IMG/VR virus record: IMGVR_UViG_3300008116_000224
Coordinates: 1 to 27,060 of that record
Direction: 5' to 3' (one strand)
From: a virus
DNA length: 27,060 nt
Positions within the stretch are counted from its first letter, which is position 1. Each line of letters opens with the position of its first letter. The position numbers were made by a program, and so were the translations under genes. The notes beneath the pieces were generated by a model. That model was given only the letters and a program-made list of their open reading frames with translations, was not told the DNA's origin and ran no database searches. Of the stretch, positions 5,941 through 15,200 are shown one piece after another.

Positions 5941-7533
5941 ATGCAACTTGTTCAAAACAATCGAGCCTTAGTGTTAAGGCTCAAGAATCCTGACCCCGTT
6001 TTAGCCACCATACCCAAAAGCAAACTGCTTTCTCAGGATGGAGAAGTCAGTCAGGTGCTAGTCAAGTGGGGGTTGGAAGAGTCTCAACAACTTAATCAAT
6101 TACGCATAAAGAACGTACCTAGTCCTATCCGTAGGGACTACAACTGGCCCGGGTTCCACAGACCGATGGCCCATCAGATCAAGACCTCTTCGTTTCTGAC
6201 CCTAAATAAAAAGGCATTTTGTTTCAACGAGCAGGGCACGGGTAAGACCGCCTCCTGTATTTGGGCGGCTGACTATCTAATGACGATAGGCGTGATCAAA
6301 CGTGTCCTAATTATCTGTCCCCTTTCCATCATGGACTCGGCATGGCGTTCTGACTTGTTTACCTTTGCCATGCACCGCACCGTGGATATTGCCTACGGGC
6401 AACCCAAGAAAAGAAGGAAGATTATTAACGGCAACGCAGAGTTCGTGATCATCAACTATGACGGGGTGGAGATTGTCCAAAAAGAACTTCAAGAGGCTGA
6501 CTTTGACCTAATTATTGTGGACGAGGCCAACGCCTATAAGAACAACACAACCCGCAGATGGAAGTGCTTATGGAACTTGGTGATGCCCAAGACTTGGCTT
6601 TGGATGCTGACCGGAACCCCGGCGGCGCAGTCCCCGGAGGATGCTTTTGGCTTGGCTAAGTTGATCTGCCCCGAGCGTGTTCCCAAGTTTAGAGGGGCTT
6701 GGAAAGACCAAGTGATGGTAAAGATCACACAATTTACTTGGATTCCTAGAAGAGATGCCGTGGCGTTAGTTCATGCTGCACTGCAACCAGCCATACGGTT
6801 TACTAAAGACCAATGCCTAGACTTGCCTGAGATGACCTATACCACCCGTATAGTTCCCCTGACCGCTCAACAGTCGCACTATTACAAAAAGATAAAGACC
6901 GAGATGTTGGTTCGGACGGCTGATGAACAAATCACGGCGGTCAACGCTGCCACCGTTATGAACAAACTCCTTCAGTTGTCATGCGGCGTTGTCTATTCCG
7001 ATAGTGGCGAGGCCGTTGCCTTTGACGGCAGAAACCGACTAAACGTCATGTTGGAAGTTATTAGGGAAACTACTAATAAAGTTTTGATTTTTGTGCCATT
7101 TCGGCACGCCATCGAGGTGGTATCGGAAACCCTAACTAAAGAAGGCATAACAAACGAGGTCATCTCAGGGAGCGTAAGTGCGACTAAACGAGCAGATATT
7201 TTCAGGAGATTTCAACAGGAGACAGACCCCCGCGTGCTGGTCATACAGCCCCAAGCAGTGGCTCACGGAGTGACCCTGACTGCCGCAGATACCGTCATTT
7301 GGTTCGGCCCCACCATGAGCCTAGAAACCTATCTACAAGCCAATGCACGGGTACACAGGCAGGGACAGACCAACAAGACAACCGTTGTCCATTTGCAAGG
7401 ATCAGGCGTAGAAGCACAAGTCTACGGGGCGCTTAGAAGAAAAGAAGATGTCCATTCAAAAGTCGTGGAACTTTTCCATAATGTTGTTGACAAAGTAAAC
7501 AACAGTAACGAGAATGGAGAAAATCATGGATAA
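5941..7533 (+). CDS. SNF2-like superfamily 2 helicase
   Basis: The product is 530 aa. The N-terminal 70 residues are variable; then RPMAHQIKTSSF (residues 74-85) sits where the Q-motif region is expected. Motif I is NEQGTGKTAS (96-105). Motif Ia lies near VLIICPLSI, motif II is VDEAN (193-197), and motif III is LTGTPA (223-228). The second RecA-like domain contains VLIFVPFRHA (381-390) and motif VI LQANARVHRQGQ (465-476), typical of Snf2/RapA-type ATPases. Motif II ends in Asn instead of the usual His. It probably unwinds or translocates on dsDNA during phage replication or repair. The gene ends 8 nt into the next one. Confidence 0.9.
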   Translation: MQLVQNNRALVLRLKNPDPVLATIPKSKLLSQDGEVSQVLVKWGLEESQQLNQLRIKNVPSPIRRDYNWPGFHRPMAHQIKTSSFLTLNKKAFCFNEQGTGKTASCIWAADYLMTIGVIKRVLIICPLSIMDSAWRSDLFTFAMHRTVDIAYGQPKKRRKIINGNAEFVIINYDGVEIVQKELQEADFDLIIVDEANAYKNNTTRRWKCLWNLVMPKTWLWMLTGTPAAQSPEDAFGLAKLICPERVPKFRGAWKDQVMVKITQFTWIPRRDAVALVHAALQPAIRFTKDQCLDLPEMTYTTRIVPLTAQQSHYYKKIKTEMLVRTADEQITAVNAATVMNKLLQLSCGVVYSDSGEAVAFDGRNRLNVMLEVIRETTNKVLIFVPFRHAIEVVSETLTKEGITNEVISGSVSATKRADIFRRFQQETDPRVLVIQPQAVAHGVTLTAADTVIWFGPTMSLETYLQANARVHRQGQTNKTTVVHLQGSGVEAQVYGALRRKEDVHSKVVELFHNVVDKVNNSNENGENHG

Positions 7534-7921
7534 CATTGGAGCCGATAAACTTGCCAAGGTCTACCTCAAGATGAGGGACAAACTAGAAGAGATGCGCCAT
7601 GAGTTTGAGACCCAAGAGGCCGAACTCAAAGGCAAGATGGAAGTCGTAGAGAAAGCCATGCTAGAAGTCTGCAAGGCCACAGGTGCGGACAGCATCAAGA
7701 CCCAGTTTGGCACGATCATCAAGTCGGTCAAAACCCGCTATTGGACTAACGATTGGGAGTCCATGCACCGCTTTGTTCGTGACCATCAAGTGCCTGACCT
7801 TCTTGAGCGGCGTATCCATCAAACCAACATGAAGACTTGGATTCAAGACAATCCCGGTCTCTTGCCCGAAGGACTCAATAACGAGTCCCGTTATTCTGCA
7901 ACTGTAAGGAGAAGCAAATGA
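7526..7921 (+). CDS. conserved-type phage protein with N-terminal coiled coil
   Basis: ATG 7526 is preferred because TGGAG at 7515-7519 is 6 nt upstream; ATG 7514 in the same frame has no good site. The product is 131 aa. Residues about 5-50 form a heptad-like charged helix (LAKVYLKMRDKLEEMRHEF). The C-terminal half has a distinctive aromatic segment, TRYWTNDWESMHRFV, followed by LLERRIHQTNMKTWIQDNPG. This type of protein recurs beside phage replication genes, as I recall it, but I know no proven function. It overlaps the helicase by 8 nt and the next gene by 4 nt. A Gam-like or accessory role is only a guess. Confidence 0.65.
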   Translation: MDNIGADKLAKVYLKMRDKLEEMRHEFETQEAELKGKMEVVEKAMLEVCKATGADSIKTQFGTIIKSVKTRYWTNDWESMHRFVRDHQVPDLLERRIHQTNMKTWIQDNPGLLPEGLNNESRYSATVRRSK

Positions 7922-8781
7922 GCGGAGAAATGACGCTTTTTAAAGGCAATTTGCCTGATTACCTGAAGAACCGTAGCCTCTCGGCTACCACCCGTGCGCT
8001 TATGGGTACGTCTCAAAACAAGCGTATCTCCATCCGTGGCGGTGTATTCCGCATGATGGTTGGTGGTCAAGAAACTGCGAAGTCTGACGAGCGCACCATG
8101 CAAGTTGTTATCGTGACTGCGGCGGAACACGTTAGTCGTACCTTCTACGCAGGGCAGTATGAGGAGGGAGAGCAAGTACCCCCGGCTTGTTGGTCTGCTG
8201 ATGGGGTGCGTCCTGATGCAAGCATCAAAGAACCACAGTGCCAAACCTGTGCCAACTGCCCACAAAACGTGGCTGGTTCCGGTCAAGGCGATTCCCGTGC
8301 TTGCCGTTTCTCTCGCCGTCTTGCTGTAGTTTTGGCTAACGATATGAATGGTGATGTGTTTCAGTTGGTGCTTCCGTCTAAATCAATCTTTGGCAAGGTT
8401 GAAAATAGCAAGATGCCTTTGGAAGCCTACGTTAAATACTTGGCGGCACATGGCGTCAACGTAGAAGATGTAGTTACGGAGATGCGTTTTGATACTGACA
8501 GCGCTACACCCAAACTTACGTTCTCACCTGTGCGTCCGTTGGAAGAGAACGAGCACAATATTTGCTCTTTGAAAGCACAAACCCAAGAGGCTAAAAACGC
8601 AATCACTATGAACGTCGCGCAAACCGATGGCGTAGTGGAGAAGCGTTTGTCTGTATCTCGCCCCGTTGCTAAGGCTGAACCCGCTGAAGCAGTCGAGGAA
8701 CCAACTAAACGACCTACTAAGAAGCAAGAAGAAGTTCCCGCCAAAGATGCGGCGGCTCTTGTGGACGAGTGGGACGACTAA
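7918..8781 (+). CDS. putative ssDNA-binding protein with Cys cluster and acidic tail
   Basis: The product is 287 aa. The start ATG 7918 has a strong AAGGAG at 7906-7911. The core (residues about 35-215) is beta-rich, as in an OB fold. It holds C91, C108, C111, C114 and C129 in PACWSADG, CQTCANCPQN and SRACRF, which could bind zinc. After about residue 250 comes a Pro/Ala/Glu/Lys linker and the acidic-aromatic end LVDEWDD. Short acidic tails with an aromatic residue are the protein-interaction tails of T7 gp2.5, gp32 and bacterial SSB. Context between helicase and primase supports an SSB role. Identity is inferred from architecture and not from a family match. Confidence 0.65.
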   Translation: MSGEMTLFKGNLPDYLKNRSLSATTRALMGTSQNKRISIRGGVFRMMVGGQETAKSDERTMQVVIVTAAEHVSRTFYAGQYEEGEQVPPACWSADGVRPDASIKEPQCQTCANCPQNVAGSGQGDSRACRFSRRLAVVLANDMNGDVFQLVLPSKSIFGKVENSKMPLEAYVKYLAAHGVNVEDVVTEMRFDTDSATPKLTFSPVRPLEENEHNICSLKAQTQEAKNAITMNVAQTDGVVEKRLSVSRPVAKAEPAEAVEEPTKRPTKKQEEVPAKDAAALVDEWDD

Positions 8782-8897
8782 GTTATGGGGGAAAGCAGGG
8801 GAATAACTGTTTCATGTTATGAGCGTGAGATGCGGTTGTTGGACACACCCTGCTAGTACCCCTCCCCCTTCCTACCCCTAGGAACGCCATCCATTAG
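8782..8897 (+). promoter_or_regulatory. structured, G/C-tract-rich non-coding element
   Basis: This is the longest gap in the left arm (116 bp). AGCAGGG (8794-8800) pairs perfectly with CCCTGCT (8848-8854). Inside that loop ATAAC (8803-8807) pairs with GTTAT (8816-8820). G-tracts at 8787-8791 and 8797-8801 face C-tracts CCCC, CCCCC and CCCC between 8859 and 8879. The minus strand thus has four runs of at least three G with loops of 1-8 nt, a possible G-quadruplex. No good sigma-70 promoter pair was found. It may be an operator for the adjacent HTH protein, an mRNA leader, or part of a replication origin. Confidence 0.4.
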
Positions 8898-9194
8898 GTG
8901 AGGCTCAACTCGCGTCGGGCGAGGTTAGTGGATCCCGACACCTTTTACTTACTGGGGATGACCGTGGTCGGCTACACACTTTCAATCGTAAAAAAGAACG
9001 CCGAAGCAGATCAATCTAAGATTGGTGTGCAGTTGGGCAGAATATGTATTGCGAAGAACGTGCCCGTGCAAACTGTGGCAAGTTACTTTGGTATGACAAG
9101 ATCAGGCGTGTATTACTGGTTCGCTGGAGAACGTGAGCCAAGGAAGGTTTCTGTAAAAGAAATCCAAGACTTCATAAAAAATTTAGCCGAGTAA
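8898..9194 (+). CDS. small helix-turn-helix protein
   Basis: The product is 98 aa from GTG 8898, the first possible codon after an in-frame TAG at 8895. GTG 8928 and ATG 8958 are later options, and no strong ribosome binding site favours any of them. The C-terminal half reads IGVQLGRICIAKNVPVQTVA followed by SYFGMTRSGVYYWFAGEREP, a clear Cro/XRE-type helix-turn-helix with the second helix at about residues 66-80. The N-terminal part (LVDPDTFYLLGMTVVGYTL) is hydrophobic and may be a dimerisation region. Its position directly behind the structured gap suggests autoregulation or origin binding. Confidence 0.75.
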   Translation: MRLNSRRARLVDPDTFYLLGMTVVGYTLSIVKKNAEADQSKIGVQLGRICIAKNVPVQTVASYFGMTRSGVYYWFAGEREPRKVSVKEIQDFIKNLAE

Positions 9195-9197
9195 ATA

Positions 9198-12041
9198 ATG
9201 CAAGAATTTTTAAGAGCCATTCTTGCCGGGGAAGGACACTATTGCATTACGGGACTGAAGAAGAACGATCAGCACCCAGCAATACAGTCGTTTTTTGACA
9301 AGTTAGAAGATACAGACCAAGCCATAAAGACTTTCCTTTCCGAGCGGAGAGATGTCTACTTTGCGCTGGCTACGTTCAAAGATCCTAATGCACCCAAGCC
9401 ACGCGCTCAGGAAAACGTAGTACGTATAAAGTCGTTATGGATTGATATTGATTGCGGTGAAGAAAAGGCCAAAGCCTTAAAAGGCTACCTCGACAAGGAG
9501 GCCGCTTTACTTGCGCTTGAAGAATTTTTAATCAAAACTAAGTTGCCAGAACCTGCCTTGGTTGATTCGGGCGGTGGGATACATGGGTACTGGGTGCTTG
9601 ATCGGGAGTTATCCCGCGAGGAGTGGCAACCCCTTGCCGATGGCCTAAAAGAGTTGTGCCTAAAAGAAGGTCTGTTAATTGACGCTGGATGCACAGCAGA
9701 TGCGGCACGGATTCTCAGGGTTCCTAACACCTACAATTTCAAGGAGGAGACACCAAGGCAGGTTCGGCTCCTATCGCCACCTGACACAACTTATAGCGTA
9801 GACATTATAAAAAGTGTTTTACCCGAAGTTGCACCTAAGCCTCTTGCAGGACTAAGTGGCAAAAAGAATCTCAGCCCTTTAACCAAAGCGCTAATGGGCA
9901 ATCAGGTATGTTACTTTAAAAATATTATGCTGCGTACCGCAAAAGGTACGGGGTGTCAGCAACTAGCCCACATCTATCAAAATCAACATGACTCTTCTCA
10001 GGTAGACTACAACATGTGGAGAGCGGCTTTGTCCGTTGCGGAGCACTGCGAAGATAGAGATCGTGCAATACATAAATTATCTGAAAAGCATCCAAACTAT
10101 GATCCTACTGAAACAGAAAACAAGGCATCTGATACTCGGGGTGAAGGCAAAGGCCCCTTCCTTTGTACGACGTTTTCGGAATATCGCCCCGGAGGGTGTG
10201 ATGGTTGTAAACATCTCGGGAAAATTAAAAGCCCTATCGTACTTGGTCGAGAGATTGCCGAATCCAAAGAAACCGAAGTAACCGTTAAGGAAGAAAGCGC
10301 TTCTGGTACGGTTAATGAAATAGTCTATGAGATCCCAGAGTTACCTGACCCTTACTTCCGTGGTCGCAAGGGTGGCATCTATAGGCGGGGCAAAGACGAT
10401 GACCAAGTGCTGGTCTATCCGCACGACCTCTACGTAGTACAAAGAATCTACGATCCCAACGAGGGCGAGAGTGCATGGATGCGACTGCACCTACCTAGGG
10501 ACGGTGTTAAAAACTTTACGGTGTCTATGGCTACCCTGTCGGGGCCTGACACTATGCGAACAGAACTCTCCAAGCGTGGTGTGATTTCCATGAATTGGAA
10601 AGAGATTCAAGCCTATTTAATTAGATCAGCGGGTGAGTTACAAGTGCAAAAACAAGCCGAAGTCGCCCACCATCAATTTGGTTGGACAAAACGTGGTTCC
10701 TTCGTAGTCGGGGATATGGAATTAGAAAACGGCAAAAGACGCTACGTTCCTCCTACCGTAACCACCTCAGACATGGTGGATTGGTATCACGAAAAAGGCA
10801 ACATCGAAGAGTGGAAAAAAGTTTTCAATGCCTACGCCCAAGAAGGTATGGAGGTACAGGGGTTTGCGGCACTAACTGGGTTTGGCGCCCCGCTGCTTAA
10901 GGTTGCAAGTAACCATAAAGGTATTTTGCTAAACCTGATTCACAAAGATTCCGGTTCTGGTAAGACAACCGTGCTTCGAGTGATTAACTCAATCTGGGGT
11001 CATCCTGAAGAACCATTACGCAGTGCTGATGACACGAAGGCATCTATGGTGCTACGCATGGGGGTACTAAATAACATCCCGCTGACTGTTGACGAGATGA
11101 CCAATACCAAACCGGAGGAGGTGTCTAACTTCTTATACGGCATTACCCAAGGACGAGGTCGTGACCGGATGAACTCTAACTCCAATACCCTGCGAGTCAA
11201 CACCACCACATGGCGCACAGTCGGGGTAGCCACAAGTAACTCATCATTCCATGACAAACTATATTTACTTAAGGACTTGCCCAAAGGGGAGATCTTTCGA
11301 TGCGTCGAGTTTCACATGGGTCTAAACAACATTATCTCCACTAAGGATGGCGTAACCCTGTTTGACGAAATACTCATGGAGAACTACGGACATGCTTGGT
11401 ATCCGTACATTACGGCGGTTCAGTCTAATAAGGCGGCGGCAATAGATTTAGTAAAAAAATACTTTGATGCTATTACTGATAAATTAAACCTATCTCCCTC
11501 CTATCGTTTCTATTCGGCACTTGGCGCAGTCAACCTAGCGGGTGGCAAGATTGCTCAAGACTTAGGGCTTATCGATTACCCCTTGCAACGGCTCTTTGAC
11601 TTCTATTGCGGTCAGATCAACGAAATCCGAGAGACCACCTTAAGCAAGGGTCAGGATTCAGAGGTCTTTATTTCGATGTTCATCCTCAAATACATGGCTC
11701 AAAATGCCCTCATTATTGATGATGCGTGTGACGCTCGAACCGGTATGGTCAGCAAACAGACACCGCGTGATGAGTTGTCTATCCGTATGGAGCCTGACAC
11801 TAAACGTATTTACATCGTGGCTTCTAAGTTCAAAGACGAGTGCGCTAAGAATCAGGTCACGTATAAAGAAGTTATAAAAGACTTGGAAACAAAGGGCTAT
11901 CTGATTGGTATCAAACCAAAAGGTATGTCCAAAGGGACGCTTATCGGCACACCTCCGGTAAGTGCAATAGTGTTAGATGCGGAGAAAATGGGCTTTGAGA
12001 TTCCTACAGACCCTTCGGAAGATGCGCTCAGACAGGATTGA
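9198..12041 (+). CDS. primase-helicase: AEP-like primase fused to a P-loop helicase (DUF927-like)
   Basis: The product is 947 aa. The N-terminal domain fits an archaeo-eukaryotic-type primase/primpol: LWIDIDCG (residues 80-87, D83 and D85 as the metal pair), SGGGIHGYWVLD (124-135, H129), then DAARILRVPNTYNFK (168-182). A putative zinc site follows: C323, C334, C337 and H339 in PGGCDGCKHLG. The C-terminal half holds Walker A KDSGSGKT (583-590) and Walker B LTVDEM (629-634), with ring-helicase-like spacing. It would both prime and unwind at the fork. No DnaB or T7 gp4-like gene is present in the window. It ends 20 nt inside the next gene. Confidence 0.8.
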   Translation: MQEFLRAILAGEGHYCITGLKKNDQHPAIQSFFDKLEDTDQAIKTFLSERRDVYFALATFKDPNAPKPRAQENVVRIKSLWIDIDCGEEKAKALKGYLDKEAALLALEEFLIKTKLPEPALVDSGGGIHGYWVLDRELSREEWQPLADGLKELCLKEGLLIDAGCTADAARILRVPNTYNFKEETPRQVRLLSPPDTTYSVDIIKSVLPEVAPKPLAGLSGKKNLSPLTKALMGNQVCYFKNIMLRTAKGTGCQQLAHIYQNQHDSSQVDYNMWRAALSVAEHCEDRDRAIHKLSEKHPNYDPTETENKASDTRGEGKGPFLCTTFSEYRPGGCDGCKHLGKIKSPIVLGREIAESKETEVTVKEESASGTVNEIVYEIPELPDPYFRGRKGGIYRRGKDDDQVLVYPHDLYVVQRIYDPNEGESAWMRLHLPRDGVKNFTVSMATLSGPDTMRTELSKRGVISMNWKEIQAYLIRSAGELQVQKQAEVAHHQFGWTKRGSFVVGDMELENGKRRYVPPTVTTSDMVDWYHEKGNIEEWKKVFNAYAQEGMEVQGFAALTGFGAPLLKVASNHKGILLNLIHKDSGSGKTTVLRVINSIWGHPEEPLRSADDTKASMVLRMGVLNNIPLTVDEMTNTKPEEVSNFLYGITQGRGRDRMNSNSNTLRVNTTTWRTVGVATSNSSFHDKLYLLKDLPKGEIFRCVEFHMGLNNIISTKDGVTLFDEILMENYGHAWYPYITAVQSNKAAAIDLVKKYFDAITDKLNLSPSYRFYSALGAVNLAGGKIAQDLGLIDYPLQRLFDFYCGQINEIRETTLSKGQDSEVFISMFILKYMAQNALIIDDACDARTGMVSKQTPRDELSIRMEPDTKRIYIVASKFKDECAKNQVTYKEVIKDLETKGYLIGIKPKGMSKGTLIGTPPVSAIVLDAEKMGFEIPTDPSEDALRQD

Positions 12042-12216
12042 ATTTGTCATACCGTGGGATAACTTCACACTAGGTACGTCTATATTTATACCTAGTCTAA
12101 ATCCGGGGGACACTCTAAGATCTTTTCGTAAAGAGGCAGAGCAACGAGCGGTTACTTATGTCTACAGAATTGTTGTGGAAAACGGAGTGCAAGGCTTGCG
12201 GGTGTGGAGGGCGTAG
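12022..12216 (+). CDS. small beta-rich hypothetical protein, last gene of the rightward block
   Basis: The product is 64 aa from ATG 12022, with GGAAG directly upstream; an ATG at 11977 in the same frame would overlap the primase gene much more. The protein begins IEFVIPWDNFTLGTSIFIPS and ends VENGVQGLRVWR, an alternating beta pattern with a basic middle helix (FRKEAEQRAV). The stop is TAG 12214-12216, followed by tandem terminators. No family was recognised. The strong terminators behind it support its being the last gene of the transcript. Confidence 0.65.
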   Translation: MRSDRIEFVIPWDNFTLGTSIFIPSLNPGDTLRSFRKEAEQRAVTYVYRIVVENGVQGLRVWRA

Positions 12217-12238
12217 CCCACAATGGAGAGGCTTCTCC

Positions 12239-12261
12239 AGCCCGTACTCCTCCGGGCTTTT
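12239..12261 (+). terminator. upstream hairpin of tandem intrinsic terminators
   Basis: AGCCCG (12239-12244) pairs with CGGGCT (12253-12258) around an 8-nt loop, followed by a short TTTT (12258-12261). A further small hairpin, GGAGA/TCTCC, lies just before it. It is weaker than the next hairpin but correctly oriented for rightward transcription. Confidence 0.6.
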
Positions 12262-12294
12262 GCCCCGGCTAATCTTCTTGCCGGGGCTTTTTTT
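12262..12294 (+). terminator. strong intrinsic terminator ending the rightward block
   Basis: GCCCCGGC (12262-12269) pairs perfectly with GCCGGGGC (12280-12287) around a 10-nt loop, followed immediately by seven T (12288-12294). This is a textbook rho-independent terminator for + strand transcripts. It overlaps the last codon of the convergent - strand gene (TAA at 12293-12295). Read leftward, the hairpin is followed by AAAA and not by T, so it should not work efficiently for the opposing operon. Confidence 0.95.
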
Positions 12295-15200
12295 AGTCTA
12301 AGTCACCAAGTAGGTCTTGCTCAATTAACAAGTCCTCAATCCGCTGATAGGGAGCAAATTTAGACCGTAACCCCTTGGCTACAAAAATACCTTTCTGGGT
12401 TTCTTCCGAGATAGATTCCCGCTTGTCTAGGGAGCGTTTAATAGTATTAGGGGTAATTGCTACACCTTTGTAAGGGTTGCGTTTGTTGAACTCCCTAATC
12501 TCTTCCATAATTTCTGAGGCTTCTTCACGGTCACGCTCCCGCACGGCTTTGGCGTACTGATCCATTAAACTCATGCGGCGCTGCAATATCTCCTGCTCCA
12601 TATCCTTGATTCGGTTATTAATCTTGTACTGGGTGGAGAGGCGCTGCGGCGTTAGCCCAAGTGCCTGAAACATAATTTCACGAGTTGTTATGTCCTCAAT
12701 GATTGGATCACCCCGAGAAGTTAATACTCCTTCGGTAGCAAACCGATAGGCTTTCATGGGGCTTCTAATAAAAGCAGGGGCGGCGGTTTCTATACCTCCA
12801 AATACATCGCCTTGCGCCATTTTTTCCCCACCTCTAGCGACCCCCACTGCGATACCAAAGCCAGCACCAGCGGCTTCTCCAAGGGCGTTGTAGAGAGTTT
12901 CCTGAGAAGTTTTGCCTTGTTTGATATCTCGTAGCCCCAGCACACGACCAATAAATGGCAGTTTTTCCGTGCCTCCAAGGAGAAACGATGATTCATAGGA
13001 CACCCGAGAACCAATATCTGCACCGGATACACCTAACGAACCACGGAACATCATGTTGCCAACCGTGTTGCCAAAGTTATCAATCAAAAATTCGTGCAAG
13101 TTCACATCAAAACTATACGGGTCGTCCTCATCTCCAAACAATTTATTCATTACGTCACGGATGATGTAGTAGAAAGGCATCCCCACCACACCAGACATAA
13201 GCGCAGTCATACCCATCATGCCGGTAAACTGCCGCCGTGCAATACGCCTAATGTTCTTTTGTTGCTCAGGAGTCAGGTTTGGATCTAGGTTGCCAAACAT
13301 CTCTTGGAACATCCTGATATAAATAGTCGCCATGTGAGCCGGAAACTTCTTAAACATCAAGATAACCCGCAGGGCTGGGTTCATAAATATCCGACCCGCT
13401 TGATCAGCGGCATATGCACCTTGAGACTTCTCTACGGCTTGCTCGGCAAACTTAATGGCTTCCTCGTGCGACATTGGCTTATCTTTGCCAATCATAGGTT
13501 TTGAACGGGCAAGACGATAAGCAGTTAAGGCTGTGGATTCACGGTTAACTAACTCAGCCTTTTGAAAAGCAAATCCTGCCCATCTTTGGAAAAGATACAT
13601 GCCATGAGAGAACGACCCGGGGTAAGCACCGCCTATATTGGCAATACTGCCGATGTCATAAATCTGCATCCCAGAGCGCAACGCACCCAATTGGTCTAGT
13701 TCCACCATCATGCGGACTTCATCAACCGTAAGGGCTGTGCCATTTTTGACTGCCTCTGGCCCAAACAAAGTGTTTAGTTGCCCTTGATCAAGAACTTTTA
13801 ATTGGTCTAGTCGCTCACTAGCCGTACCTTCAGTTAAGTAACTTTTACCAAATTTAGTTAAAGTTTTGTACGCACGGGTAAGTTCAGTTAGGTTACTTAC
13901 TTGACCCTCAAATCGAGCACTTAACCAAGGAAGTGCTACCCCCGGAACCTGTAACAAGTTAACCAAAGCCGAGGCTGGGTTTAAACCTAGATACCATAAA
14001 AAGCCCGCTTGGTTAATACTATTGGCAAGTTGATCGCCTAACGAAGGGGCCTGCTGCACTTTCATAACTCGCCGGGTAAGTTCTGAGGCCAACTCTATGG
14101 CCTCATCCTGCTCATCCCGACTACGGAAACGCTGTTTGTTTTCTTCGCCTTTTTCTTCAACGATGTTGCTTAGATTAGTCAAATCACGGCTAATTGCACC
14201 GCTGTACTCTAGTTGCGAAATTTGATTGGAATAACGGTCAGCCATCGCGCTATAGACCTTGAGCATATCCCGCATAAAGCCTTCAGTACCTTTACGTTTG
14301 GCTACTAGGTCACGACGAATCGAAGTTTCTGGGAACAATAAGAGAGACGCCTGATGAACTTTCTCCCGCAGACTGTCAATCATCTCCATTTCTTGACTAT
14401 AAGTGGCACTTCCCGGTGTAGATACGGGCTTAATTGCTGCAAGCGCAGGCTTAATCTTGTCAAAGAAAGCATTGACCGGAGCGCGACCCCCGGGGGTATA
14501 GAGGAGTTGTTCGATGTTGGATTTCTTAAATGCCTTAACAAAATCTCTACCAAGCAACCGCTCTTGCTCTTGAGCAAATCGTCTGGCCTCAGCCCGGCTT
14601 TCAAAAAAGCGAGATTCTCCAACGGTTAGCAGTGGCTCACCTGTATCCTCATCAGTTCCTGTAACTTCATAGGTGTTGACTACATAACGACCAGAGCGCA
14701 TTAACTTGAGATAAGCGTCATTATTTGCCTTAGCAAATTCTGCTTTGGTTTTCTCAATAGTCTCAAACAACTCAGGTGAGACTTGCGAATCCCTAAGATT
14801 ACCCTCACCAGCACGATCTTTTAGAGACTGAATGATGCCTCGTAACAATTGTCTGCGAAAGTATTGGTAGGAATCAAAAAGACTCTTTAGGTTTGAAGAC
14901 GGCAAAATCTCTGATGGTACAGGTTTAGCACCGTTCTGGGCTTTCCAATCCCGCTTAAAGATATCGTCAGCCTTCTTGAGTTCTGCATTTAATAAGTCCC
15001 AAGCCTCAGTCTTAGACATCTTGACATCATCAATCTCAACTTTGTCCAGATTAAGTTTCCGAAGATCCTCGCTTAAGTCTGTGTTATCAGCGGCATAACG
15101 ACTTTTAGAGTTAAACGGGTTAATCTCAGCAATCGTAGCGATGGCACCTATTTCATCCAGTTTAGCAGCGGCTTCTTTACTTACAGCGTTCATACGCACC

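Noticed and set aside
7891-8286. 131-codon - strand open frame opposite the SSB-like gene
   Set aside because: Its composition is poor for a protein and it lies antisense to a well-supported gene with a strong AAGGAG site.
8836-8860. Possible promoter (TTGTTG or TTGGAC with TAGTAC)
   Set aside because: The spacing is about 9 nt in place of about 17, and no better -10 box follows.
12262-12294. Bidirectional terminator
   Set aside because: Read leftward the hairpin is followed by AAAAGCCC and not a T-run.
14354-14629. + strand open frame of 91 codons within the 1071-aa gene
   Set aside because: It is a shadow frame with no ribosome binding site and no operon context.
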